Assembly (NCBI RefSeq): GCF_014905175.1
Contig: NC_057788.1
Location: 7,502,001-7,566,000, forward strand
Reading direction: 5' to 3'
DNA: 64,000 nt
Source: Aphidius gifuensis
Lineage: Eukaryota; Arthropoda; Insecta; Hymenoptera; Braconidae
Shown here in pieces: positions 33,778 through 45,049 of this stretch. The notes under the pieces are model-generated. The model saw only the letters and a list, made by a program, of their open reading frames with translations, did not search any database and was not told the origin of the DNA. Each line of letters starts with the position of its first letter. Position 1 is the stretch's first letter. The position numbers were made by a program, and so were the translations under genes.

Positions 33778-34775
33778 TTATTTTTTCATCATTTGAAGCA
33801 TCCATGTGTCATAAAAATCTGTTGTTTGTGTTATTATCGATGGATGGCTGGATTCTAACAAGATCAATGAAATAATTCCAACTAAACTTTTATCCCTAGC
33901 CGTAACAATAGGATTACCTCCATCACCCTTTGAATAAAAAGAAAAGAATATAAAATTAAATAATGAATAATTTTTATTAGAAAAATATATAAATAATTAC
34001 CCCAATAATGTTATGTGATGGCTGCTTTGTTTTAACACATGATTGTCCAGTGCGAATACCATATGATTTAAAATAATTTTCACATTCAGATTGCGGTAAC
34101 ATGGTAACAGCAAGTTTTGATATACGTCTATTATCAGCTATTAATCCTTCCCAACCAATAATATGAAAACTATATGATCTCAAATTGAGATATAAAGACC
34201 AATTAATTGGCTGACGATTTTGTGTAAAAGTAAAAAGTTTTGTCAACTAAAAAAAAATCAATTTTAAAATTAAAACAATGATATTTTATATAGGTATTTT
34301 ATTATTATTTAATTTATCATACTTTTAATAGACATATGTCATTGGCCCAAAATTTACGTGGTGAGTATTCATGATGAATAATAACAAGATCAACGTCATG
34401 AATTTTGCCGTAATTATCTCTATTATTTCTATCATTTGTGCCAGATAAAACTTTAAGATTACCCAAAATTATATTAACATCAGATGTTATACAACTTGCT
34501 GATGTTAGTACATGGAAATTACTGATTATACAACCACCACAAAGATGGTGGTCACCATGAATACGTACTGATACTTGAAAAGGATAATCAGTGATATATC
34601 CATAAGCACCACCAACAAGTTTATTTGATAATTTTCCATTTACATCTGTTGAATATTTTTTTGTTAATTTACATAATCAATATTTAATAATATAATAATT
34701 AAACAAATAATAATATTTACCATAAATAAAAGCAACCAAGTATAATACAATTGAATTTATTAAAATTCTTGCCAT
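33778..34775 (-). CDS. Secreted serine protease homologue, copy 7 (inactive)
   Basis: 257 residues. Exons (minus) 34721-34775, 34323-34645, 34001-34246 and 33778-33927. Exon 2 is open but has no internal ATG. LTSASC and GDGGNPI show the same two catalytic losses. The Asp motif is NDICLLK, with a Cys beside the retained Asp, and GGCII adds another. Exon 3 keeps a GW pair (HIIGWEG) like copies 3 and 6. The 5' flank carries a truncated receptor-exon relic. Confidence 0.88.
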
Positions 34776-35336
34776 TGCTTATTTTTTTTTTAACTTGTCT
34801 ATTGAAAGCCTGAAATTGTTTTGATTAATATAAATTTTTAAATTAATTTTCTTGATACGAATTTTGGGGAAAATAAATATTCGTTATCATTATTTAAACA
34901 TAGTTAATTTATGATGATAGTTACAATACTGATAAAAATATTTCGCTCATTATTTTGTAAAGAATGATACACGAAAAAATATATAATCATTATTAATTTA
35001 AGTAATTTAATTTCGATGATAAAAAAAAAAAAGAAAAATCAACTACTGTGATATGTCACTCATTTGAATGAGGATTATAAGATTTGCTGTTACGATATGT
35101 AATTTAATTAAACTTATTTAAAAATTTAATGGAGTAAGCGCGCCATTTTTAGCGCCATCTTGTGATTGTCTAGGTCACTGTCATCAGCTGTTTAACAATT
35201 GGCTTGTGTGTGTATGTGTGTGACGCCGAAAGAAAAAAAATATACAAAGCATGTCACAACGTTGTTGACAAAGTTGACAATAAATTATTTAATTTGTTTA
35301 ATTATTTAGCAATAATTATTAATATATAATTCAAAA
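34776..35336. promoter_or_regulatory. Copy 7 and RPB11 divergent promoters
   Basis: The left part repeats the 5' flank of copies 2 and 5. At 35043-35087 is a truncated third copy of the receptor terminal exon, 268 bases from copy 7. At 35139-35170 the sequence has two GCGCCAT-type motifs, including agcgccatcttgtg. This resembles the YY1/ribosomal-type GCCATCTTG element of housekeeping promoters and fits RPB11, which starts 180 bases on. Confidence 0.55.
35043..35087 (-). pseudogene. Truncated relic of gustatory receptor last exon
   Basis: Matches the 3' 45 bases of the receptor's terminal exon, including its TAG, and then diverges where the remaining coding bases should be. Third member of the set at 24868 and 29851. 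Confidence 0.75.
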
Positions 35337-35939
35337 ATGAATGCCCCTCCAACATTCGAATCATTTCTTCTTTATGATGGTGAAAAAAAGTAAGTTTAAT
35401 TTTTCATAATAACAAATAGTTTATAAATCTTTGTTACTTAATTATAAATATTATTTTGTTATTTATCAGAATTATCAAAGAACAAGATACAAAAGTGCCA
35501 AATGCTGCAATATTTACTATCAACAAAGAGGATCATACTCTTGGCAATATGATCAGAAAGTAAGTTATAAAAATATCAATAAATACTTGTTGTGTTGTTT
35601 TAATAATTAAAAAATGCATTGAGGTTAATTAACTTGTTATATTTCAGTCAGTTGTTGAAAGATCCACATGTATTATTTGCTGGATACAAAGTTCCACATC
35701 CATTGGATCCAAAATTTGTCATCAGAATACAAACAACATCTGATTATACACCTCATGAAGCATTTATGCATGCAATCACTGATTTGATTGCTGAACTGTC
35801 ATTGTTTGAAGAGAGATTCAAGGTAAAATTTGTTGATATATATTTTAGATTTTTATCAAATACATTTTGATGATAATATTTTTGTTGTTTTAATATTTTA
35901 CAGGATGCAATTAAAGAAAAGAAAGAAGGTCTTGATTAA
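35337..35939 (+). CDS. RPB11: RNA polymerase II subunit RPB11
   Basis: Core assembly subunit that pairs with RPB3, the eukaryotic counterpart of the bacterial alpha dimer. Exons 35337-35389, 35470-35559, 35648-35822 and 35904-35939 give 117 residues, the usual length. MNAPPTFESFLLYDGEKK, the KEDHTLGNMIRNQLL helix, VLFAGYKVPHPLDPKF and IRIQTT are family motifs, ending in the long amphipathic helix that packs on RPB3 (IAELSLFEERFKDAIKEKK). Short introns with strong gtaagt donors in the first two. An AATAAA lies near 35964. Confidence 0.96.
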
Positions 35940-36895
35940 TTTATCCAGCTGAATATAAGTTATTAATAAAACCTGTATCCATATTTTTTATTTTAAATAA
36001 ATTCATTAATATTATTGTAATACTTTGTTTAGATTTTAATTATCAACTGTTATATTTTACAAACGAAAATCTACCAGTTGAAAACAAAATTAAATACAAC
36101 AAACAGTTTGATAATTTTTTATCAACAGGTAAACAATAAAATTATGATGGAATTTTTAAAACCATGCTATGATTAATAGGGACAAAACACTTTGATAAAA
36201 CTAAACAATTAAAAATTCAGCAATTCAATTATACCAGATAATTAATTTTAAAATTGAAGGGAATTTTATCTTTAATAAAATAAATAAATTAATAACATCG
36301 TTAATACATTGAGCTCACATTTATTAAACTTTAAAAAATGTACATTTTCTCCATAACAAAAATAACAATTAATTTTGATTATTTTTAATTGTTAATAATG
36401 TAGATTATTGTTAAATAATTAACAAACATAATCAAAATTGGAACAATCACGCCAGCGTAATTAATCAATCTCTTTTAACACAATGAAAAAAGAAAAAAAA
36501 AAAAATCATCTGTTCATCAATCAGAACATGATAAGTAATCCAAAAAAAAAAAATCAATGAAACAATAATTAATTAACCAAATGAAGAAAAAAAAAATAAT
36601 TAAAAACCCTAAAATTTGAACAAAGCTAGCTCGTGTTTTCTTTTTGTTTAAATAAAAGAAAATTCAGTCTTGATGATTGAAAATTTTGATGAAATGCATT
36701 AAGTATATTTCGCTGATAAATCCTTGATAAATATATTTTACAATAAATAAAAATATCCGAGTGAAAAATTTACAACATCTTCAAATAAACGAATTTATTT
36801 ATCCTGAAAAAAAATTACCGGTATCGAATTATTTACTGAATACAATTATAAAACAAAAAAATATTTAAAAAAAATTATTTTCATTTTACACTGTC

Positions 36896-36929
<34 letters not shown>

Positions 36930-37206
36930 GAAATAACAATTTCATATTTTTTTTTAATAATAATTTTATAAAACATATTGAAATACGTAAAATGAATTGG
37001 AAAAATACATACTAATTATTAATTAATAATAAAAACACATGTTATTATTATCATTATTATTATTATTAATCATCATAATGTCAATCTTGTTGATGAAAAA
37101 AAAAAAAATAAAATAAGAGCAAGTATGCCTGGAAAAATGTGTGTGAATTATTACCTCAATCATTTTCCACGTGTTTAACAGTCATTGTATAATTGATGGA
37201 TGTAAA
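35940..37206. other. Intergenic, with ATA microsatellite
   Basis: 3' flanks of RPB11 and of the distal carrier exon. A perfect ATA/AAT microsatellite runs at about 36897-36930. No gene seen on either strand. Confidence 0.5.
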
Positions 37207-37348
37207 TCATTGATCATTTTTGTTGTTGTCCTTGATCTTAAGAAAATGGGAAACGTTCTCGTAGGTGACAAAACATATTACAGTTGTTGGTATAACTTTC
37301 ACCAAGTTGACACTCAAACCCTTGTAAAATCCACGCCAACCTTCACCC
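37207..37348 (-). CDS. SLC25A32: Alternative last exon of the SLC25A32-type carrier
   Basis: After a tttacag acceptor this exon reads GEGWRGFYKGLSVNLVKV, then IPTTVICFVTYENVSHFLK and a short Lys/Asn tail to TGA. It recodes the same segment (matrix loop and sixth helix) as the end of the 38365-38625 exon. That exon contains an internal AG/GTCAGA donor at 38480/38479, exactly where the two codings begin to be homologous. Joining there is in phase (AG + G) and gives 355 residues. YENVSHFL is the form in the human protein, whereas the proximal version ends YENFPRLFR. Both codings are open and carrier-like. Confidence 0.75.
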
Positions 37349-38364
37349 CTGTAAATAACCACCAGCAATACTTATTTTTACTTAAATTTCTTTTATATAT
37401 TTGAATAATTAAAAATTATTTATACCCGCGTACGATTCTTGATGATCATTAACGATTTAATTGACTGTTTTATTAATTATTATCAGTCAAAAATCGTACT
37501 GCTGGTGGTTTATAATTGTCATCACAAACTTAATCATTCATTCATTCATTATTTTTAAAATTTTATAAATTAATCAGTGATTATTTCACTAATTTTATTA
37601 TCCATTTTATCACATAAAATGTTTTTAATATTGTTTTATTTATTTTTCCACGAAATTTGTTTTTTTTCTTTGTTTTTTCGATCAACTATTTATAGCTAAA
37701 CACAATTAATAATCTAATATAAATTATTTTTTCTATTATTTACAAATTGCATTAAATATGAGATTATATTTTTCTCATTTAAATATGCTTGCTTGATTGT
37801 TTTTTTTTTTTTTAATGAAATTCATTAAAAGTTAAAATATTTTATTTCTTTTTTTGTAATTAAAAAGTTCAGTCATCAAATAACTACACAAATATCTCAT
37901 CAAGAGCAATATCAGTTTTTGTTTTTTCTTTTCGACAAATAAATAACTAAATAAACTAATAAAATGTTCATAAATTTTGATCATTCACTCGTCACTTATC
38001 AGTGGTTTTTTTTCAATAATTATTTTTTCATAAAATCATTGTTATTACAAAGTTAATTGCACCCTCAAAATAATCAAATAAAACTCAATCAAAAAACCTC
38101 GTAGTAATCAAAAAAAACATTCATTCAAAAAATATTTAAAAAAGGGGGGAGCAAAAGTGTAAGTGTGTTTGTATAAAACACACAATCTCAAAATATTATC
38201 AAAATTTGATAATAGATTAGATCAAATTAAAAAAAGGCCAAAAAAAAAAAAATATTAAAATTTTTCTACCATATGAATCTTAATTTTTCATATCAAAATA
38301 TATATCTGTAAAGTTAACTAAATAAAAAAAAAAAAATAAAAAAACTGAGCTACGATATGAATAA
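37349..38364. other. Intron/3' UTR between the two carrier C-terminal codings
   Basis: AT-rich with long T and A runs. It serves as 3' UTR of the proximal form and as intron of the distal form. No ORF supported. Confidence 0.45.
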
Positions 38365-40612
38365 CTAACGAAACAATCGAGGAAAATTTTCATAAACAAT
38401 TAGAATAAAACAAATATTTGGAGTAACATGAAGAAGATAAGGCGTTAAGCCTTTGTAAAAACCCTTAATTCCTTCTGACCTAAATGTTGATTGTACACAA
38501 TGCCAAGTTCCACGATAATCATGATGATGATCTTGTAAACGTGCTCTAACAACTTGATATGGATATGTTGATGCAGCAGCTATGAATTTTGATGATGCTG
38601 CTAAACCAATATTTTCCAAAAATTCCTAAATAATATAATAGCAATTATAATTAAATTATAAATAATTAATAATCAAAAAATTAACTTACAGGTTTTGTAT
38701 TAAATGGTTTATCTTTATAAACATTATATCCCTTTTTCATTTCTTCATATATCATAAATTGAATTGCACCATGTGAAACACCAAACATACCTGGTACAAT
38801 GCCCTTTTAACAATAAATAAATGTTATAATAAAATTAAACAATTGTATTGTTAATAATATTGTTAAATAAATATTAAAAAAAACATACTTTGTACAATCC
38901 TCTGATACCCTCAGTTCTCCAAATTTTACGAAATGCATCATTCATTCCAGAATATCGTTTAGATTCTGATATATTAACATCATTTGCATATTGTAAACAT
39001 AAACGAGTTTTAACAACCCACAATGGATTTGTTAATAATAATGATAATAAACCAGCATCAGCAGCAGCAAGTAAATGTAATGTTGGTGATAATGATTTAC
39101 TAGGATCACCATCTTGTATCCATGCTTTCATACTTTCATAACTATAACAAATATTAATATCATTAACAAATGAATAAATTATTTTTTTTTGTAGTTAAAA
39201 TACTTACAAAAAAAAATAAAAACCCCATGAACTACCAGAACCTAATACATTTGTTACAACACCACGATAAAGTCCTCTTATTCCTTCTGTTCTAACTATG
39301 TCTTTAACAGCATTTGTTAAACTTGAATATTGTGGTGCTGTTTTTGTGAGTCCATCATTAACTGTAATATAAAAAAATTATTAAATAAATATACAAGAAA
39401 ATAATTCATTGTACATGTTGGATTATTTATTTATTTTTATTCATAGGAAAAAAAAAATACTCGGCAGTTTTTATAAGAGATTATTTTTATGACGCAATTG
39501 TAGACATTGATTGCTTAAGGATTTCTCAAATGCCTCAGTTAAATTTTTTTATAATTAGATAAAAAATTTATATTCTTAATTTTAAGTGTTGTTTAGTCAA
39601 CAGCTGGAAGATACTTTTGTTGCTAATCAATTTTTAAAATTATCAATAAATGATGCAACAAGGTTCATCGATTACTCACAAGCTAATTTTTTTTTTTCTC
39701 TTTTTAATAATTTAAATAATAATATTTCGATTTAACTCAGTTGAATAAAACTTTCCATTAAATTTTATTTCAACATGATAATTAAATATATAAATTAGTA
39801 AAACAGGAAGACAAATAAATGACCTCTATTATTAATCTTAATACAATAGCCAAAATAATTTTCGAATCGAAATAAAAGAGTATAACAGCTGATAAATCAT
39901 GATAATTTTTTTACATTTTAATATTACTAATTAAATTGTTAATAGCAACTTTAAATATTGTACATAATTTATTTTAACTTGGTGTTATTCCAAGTATTTA
40001 TTTTTATACTTTGACAAATGTATTCAAATACTGACGTCATTTGTAATATCAGTGAAGTAACAAACCACGTGTCAACATTGAAATAATAAACCAACAATAT
40101 TTATATTTTAAAAATAAATAAAAAATATAAAAAATTGATTTTTTACTAATTGAATAAAATATGTCAGCAATTAATTTAATAGTAAAAAAATTTTTTATAT
40201 AAAAATTTGATGTTTTTCTTTGTGCCAACTAATTTATTGTTGTTGTTTTTTTTTTTTTTTTTGTTATCTATAAAATGTAGATTATAAAATGGATGATTGA
40301 GTTTGATTTATTGTTTTTTTTTTTTTTAGAAAAATTAGGGTAATTAGACTGACCTGCAAATCTAATTTTCATGAGGTCCAGAGGATGCAGCATGAGTGTT
40401 GATACAACACCTCCAGATATTCCAGCAACAAAAGGCTCATATTTAAAATGACTAAAGAAAGGTATAAAAAATGGTCTTCTTCCAGTTGTCGTCATGTTAT
40501 TATCCTTATCCTGGCCCCTTGTTTTTGCCTCAATTATTTTTGTTATCGTTGACAGTTTAAATAATTTATTAACACTGTCATCGTCATTTGTATTATGATC
40601 AATCTTAATCAT
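38365..40612 (-). CDS. SLC25A32: Mitochondrial carrier, SLC25A32 (folate/FAD) type
   Basis: Inner-membrane carrier; family members move folate or FAD into mitochondria. Exons (minus) 40354-40612, 39208-39361, 38889-39141, 38690-38803 and 38365-38625 give 346 residues. Three carrier repeats with signatures PLDLMKIRFA, PLWVVKTRL and PYQVVRARLQ (PxxxxK/RxK/R) are each followed by an EGxxGLY/FYKG motif. NPLWVVKTRL is of the folate/FAD clade (human NPLWVTKTRL), and SSWGFYFFFYES and GVSHGAIQFMIYEEMK match it segment by segment. The 60-residue hydrophilic N-terminal extension is longer than in mammals. An alternative C terminus uses the donor at 38479 and the exon at 37207. The ATG at 40612 is the first in frame. 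Confidence 0.92.
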
Positions 40613-41211
40613 AATTAAATATTCTTATTAAATTATTAATTTAAGCACAACACACACTATCATCAAATATATAAAGTTTTGTTGATAAAAAAAATTATTC
40701 TAAATTTTATTATTTTTCTATTCATTTAATTATAAAATATATACACACAAAACACACCACTTGATTCAATACCTGAATGGCTGGATCAGTGTTTGGAGAT
40801 CATTGGGAGAGATGATGAAATTTTGATAAAAAAAAAATATCTCTCTCAATTACCACACGAGCATCACACTTCTTGCTCTCTCTCTCCCACTCTCTGGTTT
40901 TTTAAACATAAAGTATGTAAATTGTTATAGAAACGCTGTGCAATGCACTGAAATATATAATATAAAAAAATAAAAGCTCCCCACCACTTAATTCTTACCA
41001 CAAGAGCAACAAGATGTTTTTACGCATGCTCAATTATCAACAAGTCATTGATAATAATAATAACAACAACAATATGAAATGATATATAAACGAACCTGAA
41101 CGAACCAAAACAAACGTAAGTATAAATAATCAAAAAATTTTTTATTAATAATTTACAAAACAACCGTAATTATTAATAAAAAATTAGTTTAAAAAAAAAC
41201 AGAAACAAAAT
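40613..41211. other. Carrier promoter running into the first F-box unit
   Basis: CT-rich tracts at 40832-40895. From about 40905 (aaacataaagtatgtaaattg) the sequence matches the unit spacers at 53360 and 61210, so the tandem array begins inside the promoter region of the carrier. Confidence 0.5.
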
Positions 41212-41500
41212 ATGGATGAATTGGAGTACAAATTATTGTCAAATAATTATCTAGTTTTAATAACACATGGTATATCAAAAATATTGGATCGAGCAAAAGA
41301 AAAAAAAATATCAAATAATGAGAGGGATGTATAAAAAATATCAGAATTAGATGCATTATTGATGAAATGTAAGAGTAATAATTTTCAATCGCTTGTCAGG
41401 CAACTGTATCACTAGTCAGCAATGAATATTAGTATAACGATTTGTGGTAGCTTAGAAATTATATTGTGAAAATTATTAAATACACAACAAGTTGATATTT
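41212..41500 (+). pseudogene. Focadhesin-like N-terminal relic, unit 1
   Basis: Starts ATG with an open MDELEYKLLSNN, HGISKIL segment and stops after 40 codons. The frame resumes as ISELDALLMKCKSNN, and the relic then decays to acacaacaagttgata, a string also found at 46158-46173 in the larger pseudogene. The helical, Lys/Leu-rich character and the ELD-LL-KCKSNN motif suggest the start of a focadhesin-type HEAT-repeat protein. That identity is from memory of the family and is tentative. Too broken to be functional. Confidence 0.5.
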
Positions 41501-41739
41501 TAAGATATATTTTTTTAATTTAGGTATATACTATTATTATTGATATAATAAATTTATATTGTTGTTATCATCACTGATACTTATTTACAATAATTCTAAA
41601 AAATAGAAAAAAATTATAATTTACATATTTTTAATTAATTCGATATTTAGATAAAAATATATTGAAATTATATGAATAACTTAACAACTACGTACTTATA
41701 AATACTAAATGACTAATTTTTTTTTAGTTTATTATATAT

Positions 41740-43696
41740 TCAATTAATATCAAACCACCGGGGCGTGAGATATAACCAGTTAGATTCAATTTTTAACGTT
41801 GAAGCTCCTGCAAAATCTTTAAAGAATATACACAAAGCAATATTATTTGTACGATTTTTAGTTATTTCATCAGCACCAGTAAGTGTGTTAATTGTAATGT
41901 TAGAGCGGTAGAGATTAAGAGTGTCAAGTTCCGGACAATTTTCTATACATTCGATGATACCAGCATCAGTAATATTTTTACAATATTCACAAAAAAATTT
42001 TTCTAATCCTTTCAATTGACTGATAAAATTATCTGTAACACCATCAATATTACCGACACTTAATTCTTTTAAATTTTCCAAGCTCGTTAAAGACATGAGA
42101 GCTTCTTCAGTAATATAAATGCATGAACTTATATCTAATTTTTGTAGATTTTCGCATGAATAAGCAATAGCAAGAAGACTGCTATCTTGGAATTCATGCA
42201 TATTTGACACATTTAAATATTCAAGATATTGCAATTCTGCCAACTCATCAAAAAAGACAGGAGCAACTTTTCGTCTATATAAATTATCATCATCATTATC
42301 ATTATCATCATCACCATCATCTTCTTCATCTGATAAAATCAGATATTTAAGTTTTTTACAATTGTTTGAAATTGTATATAGTGTATTTATAAATCCCTCC
42401 CCGGAAACATCATTCGCGAAACAATAATTTAAATATTCAAGATTTTTTAGTTCTGTCAATTTTTTAAGATTAATTTCTATTATTCCTTCACTCCAAATAC
42501 TGAAAGACCTTAAATTCTTGCAATATTTCACCAATTTGATTGTTGTGTTATCATTAATTCTAAAACGAGTACCGAGATGTTCCAAGTTTTGAAGATTATC
42601 CCAATCTTTAATTGAAATATCAGGTGCATCCCAATCTGGAAGCAACATAATATTGCAATATCTTATACTCTTGGATGAATTTAAAATATTATTGAGTACG
42701 TTTGGAGTATTTATTACCCATGGATTATCAATGTCAATATATTCTAAATTTACAAATTGATTAAAAATATCAACAGGATTGTACGAGCAGTCTTCACTCA
42801 CAAAAGAATTGAGAAGACTGAGTTCTACAAGTGTTGTTGTCTCGGATATTCCTTGAATCATGTCATCTAGAAGGCAGCCACTCAATGACAAATATTGAAG
42901 TTGTTTGAATTTTCTTATATTCTGAAAAATTATAAAAATTAATTTAAACAAATTGAATATATTGTATATTGTAATAAATTAATTTGATTCATAGTATAAT
43001 AATAATCAATATAGTAACTTACGAAAACCACTGGTCGCCAGAAAGTGTCTTCATCATAATGTAAAAAAATTTGTTTCATTCCTTCTGGAAGATAGTTGAT
43101 TATGTGAGATTGAAACTTGGTATTCATACAATTTTTCATATTTCCTACGCGTATATCAATTCTTGTTAGTTTATCCAAGTTTTTGAAGGCATGAATGTAG
43201 TGATTCATATTTATTTCTAATTCCCCGTTGACAATTAAATAAAGACTTGTTAAATTTTTGCAGCGTTCACCAACGATTGGCATGATACTTGAATCGCAAT
43301 TTTCCAAAAGAAACAAATCTCTCAAATAATTACCAAAATTTGATAATAATTTTTCAACATATGATTTTGTCAACAAATTATCATCAAAAAAACGACCAAT
43401 TGATTCGCCGAATGTGTATTCTTTAATGTCGTACCAAGCTAGTTTACATGCCTCTTCCCATTTGGTACAAACTGTAAAAAAAAATATCAAATTAAATAAA
43501 ATAAAAATATTAAAATTATAATTCAAATGAGTAAAATTTTATTTTAATTTTTATTACCTTTTTCCATGGTCATTCTTTCGGGTACTGACAGCAGCATGAA
43601 TATTTGTGCCAATGAATCATGATCTATAGTGTTAATGAGATCTATTTTTTCGTCAACATGATGATGATGTTGTTCTTGAATCTTTTCTTGACTCAT
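41740..43696 (-). CDS. F-box / LRR protein, array copy 1
   Basis: 589 residues. Coding exons (minus) 43558-43696, 43023-43471 and 41740-42921. A non-coding first exon ends at 44259 (AATCAAG/gtaaga) and joins at 43707. The F-box spans about residues 17-60 (LINTIDHDSLAQIFMLL, then VCTKWEEACKLAWYD) and would bind SKP1. LRRs of the SKP2/AMN1 cysteine-containing type fill the remainder (CENLQKLDISSCIYIT, NLEHLGTRFRINDN, CKNITDAGIIECIENC). An acidic Asp/Glu/Asn loop with DDGDDD interrupts the LRR arc near residue 430. No signal peptide or membrane segment. Inferred role: SCF ubiquitin ligase substrate adaptor. The His-rich N-terminal tag (QEQHHHHVDEK) varies among copies. Confidence 0.88.
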
Positions 43697-45049
43697 GATG
43701 ATAAATTCTAAAAACAAAAAAAATTGATATATTGAAACAATAACGATAAGTTTAATTTTTATGACTTTCCCAGTCCACCCTACTGAATAGCCAAATAGTG
43801 TTAAATGTTGTATATATCAAAAGGTTTAAAAAAATAATGAGAATGTTAAAACTAAATGTTAAAACGTCTTAAAAAAACAGTAACAAGTAAATATACTGAA
43901 TAATAAAATGTACTAATTTTTTCGAAGAGTGATACGAACAATTTTACTATATTCACAAGTTGATTATTTTTCAAAACTTTTTAAAAAATAAAACGTATTA
44001 AAACGTTTTTAAAAATTATTAACTTGTTATGCGAAAAATATGTAGATTCATTTAATGAATTGATTATTAATACTATTATTTCATTAGCAACGATCAAAAA
44101 GCCGCGAACAATATTTATTATTTTCTCTGACAATTCACCACATGATCCAATATTCACTATTTCGATTTGAAAAATCGTGTAAAATTTTTAAAAAGATAAC
44201 TACTTTTATTAAACTTAATTAAAACTACTGTAAAAATTAAAAGTTAAATAATTCTTACCTTGATTATTAGTAATGCGCTTAGCAGAAATCAATTCAAATA
44301 CTTGTTATCACTGTTACGACTGTTACCACTATGAAGGCTTTCGACTGTATGGCTATCTATGCTGGATCATCTGGAAGCTGTAATCAGGTTGACGGAAGTA
44401 AACACTATGAGCGCTGTCGTCACTTTTTATCATCCAATAAAAAAAAAAAATTATCATTAGCCAATCAGCTGTCTCATATAAATAAAAAAGAGTGGCCAAT
44501 CTCAAAGGTGATATAAAAAGTAGAAGTAAACGAAAAAATATATTATAATATATTAATAATTTGATAAATTTAATATTAAAATTAATAAATCTAAAATTAT
44601 TCTGCTACTTGATAAAACGAAATTTTTACAAATTGAGCAAGATTTAAATTGTGACAAAGATAATGAAAAAATATTAAATAAATATATGCAGCATGATAAA
44701 AAAAAAATGGAAATATGAACTTTAATTTTAGAGCAAGTTACATAGTAACTTAGGGCACTTGTAACGAAATATACTATTTTCTGATAATAACGCTTGTGTT
44801 TCATGGTCACGTGTTATTTTTGTTTACTTTTTTATTTAACTTCAATCATGAACTTGATTAAACTAAAACGTGGTTATAACTTATACGTTATTATGCTTGG
44901 TGAGAAATATAAATAGCTCAAAAATCTTGATTTTTTAAAATATAATATATAGAAATAAAAAAATATCAAACTAAAACTTGATTAAATAGTGGATATACCA
45001 CATTTTAATTTAATCAAATATAATGTATGATTTCACAAGTGTAAGTAAG
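43697..45049. promoter_or_regulatory. 5' intron, promoter and upstream region of array copy 1
   Basis: 43708-44258 is the 5' UTR intron of copy 1. The promoter and non-coding exon lie near 44259-44420 and include gttgacg, cgctgtcgtcact, repeated at 53225, 57367 and 61128 in the other units. 44430-45049 is unique AT-rich sequence leading to a broken F-box gene on the other strand. Confidence 0.5.

Noticed and set aside
44331..44516. 61-codon plus-strand ORF at the promoter of array copy 1
   Set aside because: It covers the non-coding first exon and spacer of the unit, is not conserved as an ORF in the other units and ends in low-complexity sequence.
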